Source: Hippea sp964442345 (GTDB lineage Bacteria; Campylobacterota_A; Desulfurellia; Desulfurellales; Hippeaceae). From it: DNA of 22,076 nt. This document shows positions 1 through 8,593 of the stretch, piece after piece (position 1 is the stretch's first letter; every line of letters begins with the position of its first letter). Where the stretch lies: contig CAYTZD010000023.1 of assembly GCA_964442345.1 (NCBI GenBank), positions 1 through 22,076 of the forward strand, in the 5' to 3' direction. Made by a program: the position numbers and the translations under genes. Under the pieces are notes generated by a model, which ran no database searches, was not told the DNA's origin, and saw nothing but the letters and a program-made list of their open reading frames with translations.

Positions 1-7
1 GGAAAAG

Positions 8-676
8 ATGAATGTAAAAGAAGCTATAAAACAGAGATTTTCGACAAGGGCTTATCTAAATAAACCTGTAAGTAAAGATATTATTTATAAAATCCTTGAC
101 ATAGCAAGGTTCTCTCCAAGTGGCCACAATATTCAACCGTGGGAAGTTGCAGTTGTTATGGGTAAAAAGAAAGAAGAACTTGCAGAAAAGTTAATGGAAG
201 CAGTAATAGACAAAAAAGAGAGACGCTTTGATTATGAGCATTACACAAAAAACCTACCACCCAAGCTAAAAGAGAGACACAACACCTGTAATAGGCTTAT
301 ATTCGAGCATAAAAATATAGACCCAAAGAAAGACAAAGAGAAGCTGTTTGAACACATACTGCAAAATTTTAAGTTTTTTGATGCACCCGTTGAACTTATA
401 CTTATGACTTACAAAGGCATTGGCGATGCTGCATTTTTGGATATAGGGATGTTTGCTCAATCGATAATGCTAACAGCTTTAGAATTTGGCCTTGCCACAT
501 GCCCGCAAACATCAATTGCAATGTATCCAGATATAATAAGAGAGACCCTGCAGATAGATGAAGACAAGATTATAGTTATGGGATTGGCGCTTGGCTATCC
601 AGATAACGAAGCCCATATAAATAAACTGAGAATGCCAAGAGACGAAGTTGAAAGGTTTACCACATTCTTTGAGTAA
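8..676 (+). CDS. Nitroreductase family FMN-dependent oxidoreductase
   Basis: The 222-residue protein looks like a complete nitroreductase-fold flavoenzyme. These enzymes bind FMN and use NAD(P)H to reduce nitro compounds, quinones or flavins, usually in the cytoplasm. The N-terminus has the family signature: a basic RFSTRAY segment near residues 10-16, then ARFSPSGHNIQPWEV near 33-47, where the family contacts the FMN phosphate and ribityl chain. A Gly-Leu-Ala-Thr-Cys stretch near 160 and MGLALGYP near 191-198 match the usual C-terminal FMN-binding segment. The ATG at 8 is preceded by a purine-rich GGAAAAG, but the window edge hides anything further upstream, so a more upstream start cannot be excluded. 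The stop overlaps the recG start by one base (TAATG), so the two are probably co-transcribed. The physiological substrate cannot be inferred. Confidence 0.85.
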   Translation: MNVKEAIKQRFSTRAYLNKPVSKDIIYKILDIARFSPSGHNIQPWEVAVVMGKKKEELAEKLMEAVIDKKERRFDYEHYTKNLPPKLKERHNTCNRLIFEHKNIDPKKDKEKLFEHILQNFKFFDAPVELILMTYKGIGDAAFLDIGMFAQSIMLTALEFGLATCPQTSIAMYPDIIRETLQIDEDKIIVMGLALGYPDNEAHINKLRMPRDEVERFTTFFE

Positions 677-2826
677 TGGAGAAAGAAACCGCCTTAGCCG
701 TTCTTGGAAAGTTAGAAAGCAAGCTATTTGAAGCACTATTTAACCGCAACAGGCAAAAGATAAAAGAGATTATAAAAAAAGAAGAAAGCATAATAAAAAG
801 CTCAAAGGCAGCAGACTGGCTTTTAAGCGATATAAAGACGCTACTTTTAAGCAAATCAATCTTAAAAAAACTCAAAGATAAAGAGATATTTACAATTTAT
901 GACCTTCTAAACATAAAACCGCTGAGAGTTGAAAATTACTCTCTTGTAAACCCAAAAGAGATAAAAAATTCAAGATTCTGTGCAGTAAAAGGCACAGTAT
1001 TATCAAAAGAGAATAAAAAAAGGGTATTCACGCTAATCTTAGATTCAAATGGCTTACATATCAGATGCTTCTGGTTCAATCTAACGCCATACCTAAAAAA
1101 GATGCTCTCATCTATAAAAGTAGGAGATATTGTTGTCTGTTCTGGCAAGCTTCAGGTAGATGGTTTTATAAAGCAGTTCCACCACCCACGCATCGAAAAA
1201 GAAGAAAACTTCAAAGAATCATTAAAAATTGTCTATCCTTCAATAGGTATAAGAAATTCCAACCTTCAAAACATTATAGAAAAAGCCCTTCAGTCTGCAC
1301 CAAAAGAGCCATTCGAATATCTGCCTTATAACATTATTCTAAAAAACAAGATTGTGATGCTAAACGAATTTTATAAAAAATTGCACACAAAAGGCGAAAC
1401 AGAAGAGATAACCCATAGATTCAAATATGAAGAGTTATTCTTTCTCATACTTGCCTTGGAACTTCAGAAAAAAAGAGTAAAAACCCAAAAAGCACCAATA
1501 ATAAGCATTGATGAGAACTTTTTAGAACAGATAGAAGAGAATTTGCCGTTTGAATTAACAAAAGACCAGAAAAAGGCGATAAATGAGATACTCTCCGACT
1601 TAAAAAAAGACAAACCTATGTTGAGACTGCTTCAGGGCGATGTAGGATGCGGCAAAACCATTGTGGCTTTGATAAGCGGACTTGCAGCCTTAAAAAATGG
1701 TTATCAGATAGCAATTATGACGCCAACGCAACCATTGGCAAGCCAATTTTTCCAACAGGCTAAAAATCTCTATGAAAAATACGGCTTCTCGGTTGAAATA
1801 CTTTTAAGTCATACAAAAAACAAAAAAGAGATATACAACAGGCTAAAAGACGGCAAGATAGACTGCATCGTTGGGACACATGCCTTAATCCAAGACGAAG
1901 TTAACTTTAAAAATTTGGGATTTATAGTAATAGATGAACAACACAGATTTGGCGTTGAACAGAGAAAAAACCTATCAAACAAAGGATTATTCCCGCACAC
2001 CTTGATAATGAGTGCAACACCCATACCACGAACCCTATCAATGATTTTATACTCAAACGGTGAGCTATCAACGATAAGAGAGAAACCAGCAGGCAGAAAA
2101 GAGATAAAAAACTTACACTTTTTCAAAAGAGATAGAGAAAAAGCATACAAAATAGCAATCGAAGAGATAAAAAAATCGCATCAGGTATATGTGATAGCAC
2201 CGTTAATCGAAGAGAGCGAACACTTTGAGAATCTAAAAGCAGCAGAAGATCTATTCAACGAACTAAAAAACGGCTATCTAAAGGGAACAAGAATAGCACT
2301 TCTGCATGGGAAACTTCCGCCACAAGAAAAGGAAGAGATAATAAACGACTTTAAAAATGGCAAGATAGATTGTCTTGTAAGCACGACGGTAATAGAAGTG
2401 GGTATAGATTCACCTAACGCAACGGTTATAATTATAGAAAACGCCGAACGCTTTGGCCTTTCTCAGCTTCATCAGTTAAGAGGCCGCATAGGCAGAAGCA
2501 ATCTTGAAAGCTTTGCAATATTTATAACGGATGAGAATTTATCAGAAAACGCTTGCAAACGCATTGATGCTATTCTAAAAACAAACGACGGCTTTGAGAT
2601 AGCAAAATTAGACCTTAAACTACGTGGAACAGGCGAGATTCTTGGAACAAGACAGCACGGAAAAGACCTTATATACACAGACATCCTAAAAGACATAGAA
2701 TTAATAAAAAAGGTAAAAAGTGATGTTGAATTTTTAATCAAAAAAAACTACCCATTAAACGAAGGTTTGATTAAAATGTTAAAGTACAAATGGGAAGAGA
2801 GATTAAATTACATAAAGGTGGTGTAA
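676..2826 (+). CDS. recG: ATP-dependent DNA helicase RecG
   Basis: RecG is a cytoplasmic superfamily 2 translocase that remodels stalled replication forks and recombination intermediates. The 716-residue length fits the family. An N-terminal helical region and an OB-fold wedge domain (roughly residues 95-170) precede the helicase core. The core shows a Walker A motif LLQGDVGCGKT near residue 317, a DEQHRFGVEQR box near 418, MSATPIPRT, STTVIEVGID, and QLRGRIGRS near 600. Walker A has Cys where Ser is common (GDVGSGKT), and the last motif has Ile for Val; both are conservative. The start overlaps the nitroreductase stop by one base and has only a weak ribosome site, suggesting translational coupling. 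The next gene starts one base after the stop. Identification is firm. Confidence 0.96.
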   Translation: MEKETALAVLGKLESKLFEALFNRNRQKIKEIIKKEESIIKSSKAADWLLSDIKTLLLSKSILKKLKDKEIFTIYDLLNIKPLRVENYSLVNPKEIKNSRFCAVKGTVLSKENKKRVFTLILDSNGLHIRCFWFNLTPYLKKMLSSIKVGDIVVCSGKLQVDGFIKQFHHPRIEKEENFKESLKIVYPSIGIRNSNLQNIIEKALQSAPKEPFEYLPYNIILKNKIVMLNEFYKKLHTKGETEEITHRFKYEELFFLILALELQKKRVKTQKAPIISIDENFLEQIEENLPFELTKDQKKAINEILSDLKKDKPMLRLLQGDVGCGKTIVALISGLAALKNGYQIAIMTPTQPLASQFFQQAKNLYEKYGFSVEILLSHTKNKKEIYNRLKDGKIDCIVGTHALIQDEVNFKNLGFIVIDEQHRFGVEQRKNLSNKGLFPHTLIMSATPIPRTLSMILYSNGELSTIREKPAGRKEIKNLHFFKRDREKAYKIAIEEIKKSHQVYVIAPLIEESEHFENLKAAEDLFNELKNGYLKGTRIALLHGKLPPQEKEEIINDFKNGKIDCLVSTTVIEVGIDSPNATVIIIENAERFGLSQLHQLRGRIGRSNLESFAIFITDENLSENACKRIDAILKTNDGFEIAKLDLKLRGTGEILGTRQHGKDLIYTDILKDIELIKKVKSDVEFLIKKNYPLNEGLIKMLKYKWEERLNYIKVV

Positions 2827-2827
2827 G

Positions 2828-3616
2828 ATGAGAGTCGCCGTTGGACAACTGCAGGTTATAGCAGGTGATGTGGATAAAAATTTCTCAAAAGGAACAGAAC
2901 TGATAAGACAGGCAAAAGACGAAAAGTGTGAACTTATCCTTCTGCCTGAAGTCTGGACAACAGGTTTTCTATTTAAAAAACTAAAGGATTTATCAAAAAC
3001 AACGCCAGAAATATTAAAAGAGTTAAAGAAACTCTCAGATAATATCTGTATATGCGGCAGCTATGTTGTCGATGATGAAGAAAGCGACAAGGTTTTTAAC
3101 ATATTCTACGCCATAAAAGACGGCAACATCCTATTTGAATATAAAAAAACCATGTTATTTGGCACAACAGGAGAAGATAAATACTTCAAAAACGGCAATT
3201 TTACGCAAAAAAACACATTTGAGATTGATAATGCAACCATAGGCGTTAGCATCTGCTATGAATTGAGATTCCCTGAATTTTTCAGAAAAGCAGTTTTAAA
3301 AGGTGCGGTTATTCATCTGCATCCAGCTATTTGGCCTAAAACACGATTAGACCACTGGAATACTCTAACCAAAGCCAGAGCCATCGAAAATCAACTATTC
3401 TTGTTAACTTCCAACGGAACAGGTATAAGCGGAAAATGGGAACTTGCAGGACATTCAACAATCTTCAACGGCTGGGGAGAAATCCTAACCACAGCAAAAG
3501 AATCAGAAGGCATATTTATCGCTGATTTAAACCTAAACGAGATAGAAAAAATAAGAGAACAGCTCCCATCGCTGGATGATTCCAAAATCTTTAAAGATTT
3601 ATATCTAATACCTTAA
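2828..3616 (+). CDS. Carbon-nitrogen hydrolase, Nit2/YafV (omega-amidase)-like
   Basis: This 262-residue protein belongs to the nitrilase superfamily, whose members hydrolyse C-N bonds with a Glu-Lys-Cys triad. Candidate residues are E41 in LLPEVW, K107 in YKKTMLF and C143 in SICYELRFPE. The CYELRFPE signature, followed by a Pro-Ala-x-Trp-Pro segment, HW and ARAIENQ, is most like Nit2/YafV proteins. These deaminate alpha-ketoglutaramate or related omega-amides in metabolite repair. The substrate remains an inference. The start has a good ribosome site (AAGGTGG) in the end of recG and lies one base after the recG stop, so this is the third gene of the operon. It faces the cytochrome operon tail to tail across about 30 bases with no obvious hairpin terminator. 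It is distinct from the second nitrilase-fold gene beside nadE. Confidence 0.85.
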   Translation: MRVAVGQLQVIAGDVDKNFSKGTELIRQAKDEKCELILLPEVWTTGFLFKKLKDLSKTTPEILKELKKLSDNICICGSYVVDDEESDKVFNIFYAIKDGNILFEYKKTMLFGTTGEDKYFKNGNFTQKNTFEIDNATIGVSICYELRFPEFFRKAVLKGAVIHLHPAIWPKTRLDHWNTLTKARAIENQLFLLTSNGTGISGKWELAGHSTIFNGWGEILTTAKESEGIFIADLNLNEIEKIREQLPSLDDSKIFKDLYLIP

Positions 3617-3648
3617 CGATTCGCATAGTTATATAGCTTTTATACATC

Positions 3649-5295
3649 CTATTTACTGTTAACATCAATAAAAAATCCTTTTAGTTCTTCAAATCTTATC
3701 CTATTGTATTTCTTGATATTCACAAAACTTTTATTGTCAACCATTCTTCCAAACAGCACCTTGCCTTGAAAAAATAGCTCTTCTATAGAGCCTTTTAAAG
3801 CATTTTTCTCAAACATAAATTTGTTGTTATGGCACTGCTGGCAACTTTTACCATAAAGTGATATTGTATGCGGAGAATATGGAACTATAGCAGCCATATC
3901 ATTGACATCATCAAATACAATTCTGCCATTTTCGTCTTTATATGTAAGTCTATATTGAAAAAGCGGCCTTCCTATTCTATACATACCGTCTTTATCTTTA
4001 ACCAAAACAAAAGGCATCCACCGTCTTGCAAGCCAGCCAGAATACCATATCCCACTTTTAAGTTTATTGTCTATATAATCTGGCATTGTAGGTTTTATGC
4101 TTGGATTTTTCAAAGCTTTTCTCAAAAACTGTTCAAGATATGGGTCTTCCTGATAAATCAAGTTTTTCCACATTGCGTAATTTTTGGTCTTGTCAAGATA
4201 GAGATTTAACTGAAAGTGGTTTGACTGCCAAAGCGAATGACAAGCACTGCATGAAACATTTTTATGGTATTTATGTGCATCCAATGTTTTATTAAACTGA
4301 CTAACCTTGTAATTCTTGCCGTTAACAGATTTAAAAATATACACATCGCCAATCTTTCTAACAAAACGGCTATTGGGTTTTTTGTTATATCCACCATGAC
4401 AATCAGCGCAGCTTATTTTTATTGCATCAAGCTCCCTTTCATAAAGTTTGTGATCACCCATAACATCGGACTTCTTATGACAATCAACACATGTCAAACC
4501 TTTCTTAAAATGAATATCGCTGCTTAGATGATGCTGACCTATGCCGTATAGTCTCATCTTGAAATAGCCGCTTTTTTCTATAGGAGAACGAAACGATTTA
4601 TCGTAATCCTGCGGAAACAGACCAACATAATCACTTCCTACAAATTCGTTGTTATGGCAGCTCAAGCAGCTTGACATCTTTGGGTGCCTAAAAAATCTAT
4701 GCGTCTTTGAAAAACCCTTCTTACCATAAACTATAGCATCCATCCCTTCGTATCTGCCAAATTTTGAATATTCCATATGGCAAGCTGCGCACCCTTTTGC
4801 CCTGTATGTGCCAACAGTCCCAAAAGAGTTATTCTGAATATGACACCTTAAACACTTTCTCCTTAATAAATCATCAACCAAATCAGCTGGATTTTTTATT
4901 TTGTCTTTTGGCTGCGGTATAGCTTTTAAATGCTTTGTTTTAAAAATACCGTAGATAGGTTTATAACTGCCTTGCGCATGCCACACAAATCGAGTTATAT
5001 TTATAGCCGAAGAAAGTGTTCCATGAAGCGAATTTTTTACTCTTTCTATATCCGATTTATGACATCTTGCACACTGCCTATCAACATATTCAAAAGAAGA
5101 CGGATTTTTTATAACAACTTCATGCGAATAAACATTATTACGATTCTCTTTTAAAACATGGCATTCTATACAGCTTAAATTATGAATTTTATCAATCTTT
5201 TCTATCTTATGACAACTTGTGCAATTCCTTATACCTTCTGCATAGGCAGATATAGACAAAACAACAAAAGCAATAGCAATAATCACTTTGAGCAT
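3649..5295 (-). CDS. Periplasmic or extracytoplasmic decahaem cytochrome c
   Basis: The 548-residue protein carries ten CXXCH haem c motifs, starting near residues 25, 42, 75, 148, 169, 210, 269, 296, 349 and 485. Haem proteins of this kind act outside the cytoplasmic membrane as electron wires. The N-terminus is a cleavable signal peptide with likely cleavage after Ala-Tyr-Ala near residue 19, so the protein is probably soluble or peripheral. The region from about 349 to 485 is haem-free and rich in aromatic and basic residues. It is the last gene of the operon, and its ATG lies inside the end of the preceding cytochrome gene (13-base overlap) with AGAAGG as ribosome site. It is a clear relative of that neighbour: the spacing and wording around the CLSCHN, DIH, CVDCH, MGD and CADCH segments match. 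I do not recognise a named family, and the redox partner is inferred from gene order. Confidence 0.93.
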   Translation of the reverse strand: MLKVIIAIAFVVLSISAYAEGIRNCTSCHKIEKIDKIHNLSCIECHVLKENRNNVYSHEVVIKNPSSFEYVDRQCARCHKSDIERVKNSLHGTLSSAINITRFVWHAQGSYKPIYGIFKTKHLKAIPQPKDKIKNPADLVDDLLRRKCLRCHIQNNSFGTVGTYRAKGCAACHMEYSKFGRYEGMDAIVYGKKGFSKTHRFFRHPKMSSCLSCHNNEFVGSDYVGLFPQDYDKSFRSPIEKSGYFKMRLYGIGQHHLSSDIHFKKGLTCVDCHKKSDVMGDHKLYERELDAIKISCADCHGGYNKKPNSRFVRKIGDVYIFKSVNGKNYKVSQFNKTLDAHKYHKNVSCSACHSLWQSNHFQLNLYLDKTKNYAMWKNLIYQEDPYLEQFLRKALKNPSIKPTMPDYIDNKLKSGIWYSGWLARRWMPFVLVKDKDGMYRIGRPLFQYRLTYKDENGRIVFDDVNDMAAIVPYSPHTISLYGKSCQQCHNNKFMFEKNALKGSIEELFFQGKVLFGRMVDNKSFVNIKKYNRIRFEELKGFFIDVNSK

Positions 5296-7043
5296 GGCGT
5301 TTTACCTTCTAAAAACAATCTTTTTGATTTTTTAAAATCCTTGTAAACTTTATCAGAATAACTACCATGACACAAAATGCAACTATATGCAGAAACTATA
5401 GAATTTATCTCTTTTTTATTAAAAGCCCTTTCGGTTTTTATAGATACACCCTGTAGCTGTTTTCCTTCAATATTTACAAACGCATCAAGTGGAAAATCTA
5501 TCGGCAAACCTGAAAGCCTTGAATTGTAAACGGGACTAAAGATTATCTTGTTGTCTTTAATATGCAAAGATCCCCTGCCTAATCCAAGTGTTGTAGGATT
5601 GAAGTGACAATCTGTGCAACTTCTTGATTTTAATTGTGTTGTATGTGGATCCCATGATGCAAAAAACAGCCTATAAAACTGTTTTTCTGGCTTTATCCCA
5701 TTTGAATAAACCGTAACAAACGATTGACAACCTGGTGCGAACGGCATAATTTTACCCTTCCAACCAACACCAAGCGTTGGATGAGAAAATCTGTTGAACG
5801 AACTAAATTCCCTGAATGCGCCCTTTGTTGGTTTGTGTAAAAGCCAATCAAACTGCTTTTTGTTTTTAAAGTTCGCAACATGACAACCATAACAAGACGG
5901 CATCCATTCAGAATGACAAGCCTGACAGGAAAGCTTTTTGTGTATGTCGAGTGTATGGTAGGGTTTATTTGACATTAGCTTCATCTCCATAGGCTTTCCA
6001 TCAAGCTTTCTATAAAAAAGTATTTTACCATTTTTGTCTTTTTGAAGGTTATAGATAGGTCTAAAATCCTTGTGCGTATAAGCTATTTCTAAACCATCCC
6101 TTAACGGTATTTTCGCATTTGTCTGTGCAAGCAACTTAGCCAGTTCGTTAGGTTTACCAAATTGCGGACTATGACAATCTTCACACTGTATTACAACCTG
6201 ATCTTCAAATCTTTTATGCTCATAACCATCGCCCATTATGCCGTGTTCTGTATGGCAATCTATACATTCAAGATGAGCCTTTTGCCAGTGAATATCGGCA
6301 TGAAGTTTTAAATAATACCTGCCACCGCCTTTAATTACATGAGAAAACTCACCGTGTTTGTAAGGTGTTCCATACCCTGCTGATTGAAATTGACCAAAGT
6401 AGGCAAGACCTATCCTATTAGAACGATTATGACACTTTAGGCAGTTTGAAGATGGTATGCGTGTTGTCAAAATTGTGTGTGGGTTGTTTTTCTCTTTTAC
6501 TCCGTGACAATCAACACATCCACCACCCCTAACCTTCTGCTTTGAAAATATAGACTGAAGTTGATTTATGTGGCATGCTGCACACATCTTTCTAAAATAA
6601 TTAACCGTGAGATTATCCGTTTTTAATTCCTTAATCTCTTCAATAGAAGGATAACTATCAATACCCAAATACTTCTTATTCAAAACGCCTATAATACCTT
6701 TATTTGTTGCCATTATAGATTTCTCTACTCTATCGATAACATCAGAATGACACTTGGCACAATACTTAGACGCATATTCAAGCCTTGCAGGATTCTTCAC
6801 CATTCCCTTGTGAGCCACATTTTTATCTGTTGCATATCTGTTTCCACCATGACATGTTGCGCAACCAAAAACAGAGATTGGATGCGACTTTCCTATAGTC
6901 TTTATGTTGCTATGACATACAACGCACGAATCAACAGCTTTTATAGTGGTCTTTTTCTCTAAAGAAAACTTAAACGCTACAACAACTACAACAAACAAAG
7001 CAGATATAACAGCAATCCATCTAAACCAAGCTGATCGCAACAT
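5283..7043 (-). CDS. Membrane-anchored dodecahaem cytochrome c
   Basis: Translated from the ATG at 7043, this 586-residue protein has twelve CXXCH motifs, starting near residues 40, 61, 95, 154, 176, 201, 260, 287, 373, 384, 476 and 555. Residues 9-27 form one strongly hydrophobic helix after a basic, aromatic N-terminus and lack a clear cleavage site, so the protein is probably anchored in the inner membrane with haems outside. An upstream in-frame TTG at 7064 is possible, but the ATG is preferred although its ribosome site is weak. The ATG start overlaps the end of the cytochrome b gene by 23 bases, suggesting coupled translation. Beside Rieske and cytochrome b genes it most likely takes the role of cytochrome c1, accepting electrons from the Rieske centre and passing them to the decahaem protein. 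That is an inference from context. Confidence 0.92.
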   Translation of the reverse strand: MLRSAWFRWIAVISALFVVVVVAFKFSLEKKTTIKAVDSCVVCHSNIKTIGKSHPISVFGCATCHGGNRYATDKNVAHKGMVKNPARLEYASKYCAKCHSDVIDRVEKSIMATNKGIIGVLNKKYLGIDSYPSIEEIKELKTDNLTVNYFRKMCAACHINQLQSIFSKQKVRGGGCVDCHGVKEKNNPHTILTTRIPSSNCLKCHNRSNRIGLAYFGQFQSAGYGTPYKHGEFSHVIKGGGRYYLKLHADIHWQKAHLECIDCHTEHGIMGDGYEHKRFEDQVVIQCEDCHSPQFGKPNELAKLLAQTNAKIPLRDGLEIAYTHKDFRPIYNLQKDKNGKILFYRKLDGKPMEMKLMSNKPYHTLDIHKKLSCQACHSEWMPSCYGCHVANFKNKKQFDWLLHKPTKGAFREFSSFNRFSHPTLGVGWKGKIMPFAPGCQSFVTVYSNGIKPEKQFYRLFFASWDPHTTQLKSRSCTDCHFNPTTLGLGRGSLHIKDNKIIFSPVYNSRLSGLPIDFPLDAFVNIEGKQLQGVSIKTERAFNKKEINSIVSAYSCILCHGSYSDKVYKDFKKSKRLFLEGKTPCSK

Positions 7044-7824
7044 AAAATATAACCCATAGAACAAGTAATATGTTTATAGTTTTAGACCTTAATTTATTAT
7101 AAAACATAAGAGCAACAAAAGGAAAAAAACCAAGCAGAATAGCAACATCAACATTTACATTCATCTTTAACATATTCTCAACACCTTCGAAAAACCAAGG
7201 TCCTGTCAAATGCTTTGAAGCTAAATTAAAAGGAATATCTTCTGGCATTCCAAAAAACAGCATAGAGATAACACTTACCGACAAAGCTATAGATACAAAC
7301 TCAATTTTTGGTAAAACCTTTTTTGCATGATAAAAAATAAACAGAAAAAAGAGAGAAGGTAAAAATATCACATGCCACAAAAAAAATTTCCAGTAAAAAA
7401 CAGAAGAATCACCCAAAAACAAAACAAAATACTTTAAAATCATGCTATCTTTCATCATGTTTTGAGCAACCAAAGCAGCAGATTGACCATTCTGGTCTGC
7501 CTTTAGAACATATCCGCTAAACATCAAAAAGATAATAACGACAAAAGCCAAACCACCAAACAGATAATCAGGCTTCGCCTTTGGTTTGTTATAAGAGAGA
7601 AAAAGCTCTACAATTACATGAAAAATAACAAAAATAAGTAGAAGCTCTGATGAAAAGTAGTGAAGTTTTCTAAAAAACAGACCAAATGGTATTATATATG
7701 TTATCTTCTGAACACTTTCAAATGCATGCTGTGGATGATAGGCAAAAACAAGCGGTATGCCGCTTACTAAAGCAACAATAAACAGAGCCTGACATATCCA
7801 TGATACTATGTAATCTATCTTCAT
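7021..7824 (-). CDS. Cytochrome b of a bc-type (Rieske/cytochrome b) quinol complex
   Basis: This 267-residue integral membrane protein is the di-haem b subunit of a bc-like complex that exchanges electrons between menaquinone and a Rieske centre. The four b-haem ligands are visible: H55 and H69 (H-X13-H) in the second helix and H151 and H166 (H-X14-H) in the fourth. The H-X14-H spacing of the second pair is the b6f-type arrangement. Around seven hydrophobic segments are predicted. The chain is shorter than full-length mitochondrial-type cytochrome b and longer than cytochrome b6 alone. At the position of the Qo-site PEWY motif it has GPWFFEG (208-214), without the usual glutamate in second place. 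The start overlaps the Rieske stop (ATGA). Confidence 0.93.
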   Translation of the reverse strand: MKIDYIVSWICQALFIVALVSGIPLVFAYHPQHAFESVQKITYIIPFGLFFRKLHYFSSELLLIFVIFHVIVELFLSYNKPKAKPDYLFGGLAFVVIIFLMFSGYVLKADQNGQSAALVAQNMMKDSMILKYFVLFLGDSSVFYWKFFLWHVIFLPSLFFLFIFYHAKKVLPKIEFVSIALSVSVISMLFFGMPEDIPFNLASKHLTGPWFFEGVENMLKMNVNVDVAILLGFFPFVALMFYNKLRSKTINILLVLWVIFYVAISLV

Positions 7825-8210
7825 CCTATGATTAAATTATTATTAACAAGCTTAAAAGTCAATCTGTTAAGCGGCTTTTTGGCAGGACCCTTTAATCTTT
7901 CACCTTTTAAGTTAAACACACTTCCGTGACACGGACACTCAAATAGCTTCTTTTCGTTATTGTAATTCACTATACATCCCATATGAGTACAATGGGCATC
8001 GAAAACTTCATAACCCTTACTGGTCTTTAAAATAAAAATGCCATAATCCTTAAAAAATACAATCCCCTTATCTATTTTATTTAATGGAATCTCTATTCTT
8101 TTTTTGCCATATAAAAAACTCAAAAAATAATAAAAAGGGAAGGCTAAAGCCACAATGCTTAACGCAGGCAGATAGGCTAATGCCTTCCCTAAAAAATCCC
8201 TTCTATCCAA
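7821..8210 (-). CDS. Rieske [2Fe-2S] iron-sulfur protein
   Basis: The 129-residue protein has both Rieske boxes: CTHMGC (residues 74-79) and CPCHGS (92-97). By family rules C74, H76, C92 and H95 bind the cluster, and C79 and C94 form the disulfide. The N-terminus has a twin-arginine start (MDRRDFLGK) followed by a hydrophobic stretch at about 10-34, as in Tat-exported, membrane-tethered Rieske proteins. The cluster domain is short, close to the minimal fold. The start codon is TTG at 8210. No in-frame ATG precedes the Rieske boxes, and the twin arginines directly after the start support this choice. It overlaps the cytochrome b start by four bases (ATGA), so the pair is almost certainly the quinol-oxidising core of a bc-type complex. 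Confidence 0.94.
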   Translation of the reverse strand: MDRRDFLGKALAYLPALSIVALAFPFYYFLSFLYGKKRIEIPLNKIDKGIVFFKDYGIFILKTSKGYEVFDAHCTHMGCIVNYNNEKKLFECPCHGSVFNLKGERLKGPAKKPLNRLTFKLVNNNLIIG

Positions 8211-8216
8211 ATCCGT

Positions 8217-8579
8217 TTAGCAGCCTTCTATCTCTTCTCCTTCACCTTCAGCAGAAGGTGCTTCTTGTGGCATTTCAGCTTCTTCTTTCTTTGGTTCAAG
8301 CGTAATATCTGGATTACCACCAGTAATCTTTACGATAACCATATTGTAATTATTCCACGCCTTTTTACTCCAAGGATTAGCCTGAACCGCTTTCTGTGCG
8401 TACAATTTTGCTGAGTATAAATCATTATTTTGCAAAGCTTCCTGAGACATTTCTACATACTTCTCACATAAAGCCTTATCCATTCTATAGTAGTCAGATT
8501 GACTTGCCCTTATCTGCAGGCCACCAAAAACAAACAAGAATATTGCTATCACACTTGCAACAATCCATACTCTCTTCAT
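8217..8579 (-). CDS. Small membrane-anchored TPR-like protein of unknown function
   Basis: I do not recognise a named family for this 120-residue protein. The N-terminus (MKRVWIVASVIAIFLFVFGG) is a single hydrophobic helix or uncleaved signal. Next comes an amphipathic helical pair at about 30-85 with the feel of one tetratricopeptide repeat: acidic/polar helix, NNDLYSAKLYAQKAVQANPWSKKAWNNY. The last part is very acidic and ends in Cys. The ATG at 8579 is chosen over an in-frame TTG at 8597 because GGAGAGG lies just upstream at proper distance. It sits between the ferredoxin subunit and the Rieske gene, exactly at the join of the Psr-like and bc-like halves of the operon. An assembly or docking role is possible but is only inferred from position. 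Confidence 0.8.
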   Translation of the reverse strand: MKRVWIVASVIAIFLFVFGGLQIRASQSDYYRMDKALCEKYVEMSQEALQNNDLYSAKLYAQKAVQANPWSKKAWNNYNMVIVKITGGNPDITLEPKKEEAEMPQEAPSAEGEGEEIEGC

Positions 8580-8593
8580 GGCTTCCTCTCCTT

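Noticed and set aside
3617..3648. Possible shared terminator between the convergent amidase and cytochrome operons
   Set aside because: The gap is AT-rich but no stable GC-containing hairpin with a T run could be drawn on either strand.
3868..4527. Open frames on the plus strand opposite the 10-haem cytochrome
   Set aside because: They lie antisense to a gene with ten clear haem motifs, have no family features and no ribosome sites; they are shadows of the real frame.
3649..7043. Octahaem nitrite, hydroxylamine or tetrathionate reductase identity for the cytochromes
   Set aside because: All motifs are plain CXXCH with no CXXCK or other catalytic haem signature, and haem counts of 10 and 12 do not fit those enzymes.
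7044..7064. In-frame TTG start for the 12-haem cytochrome
   Set aside because: It would add seven residues, with no better ribosome site than the ATG at 7043; the ATG start keeps the basic residues just before the anchor. Not fully excluded.
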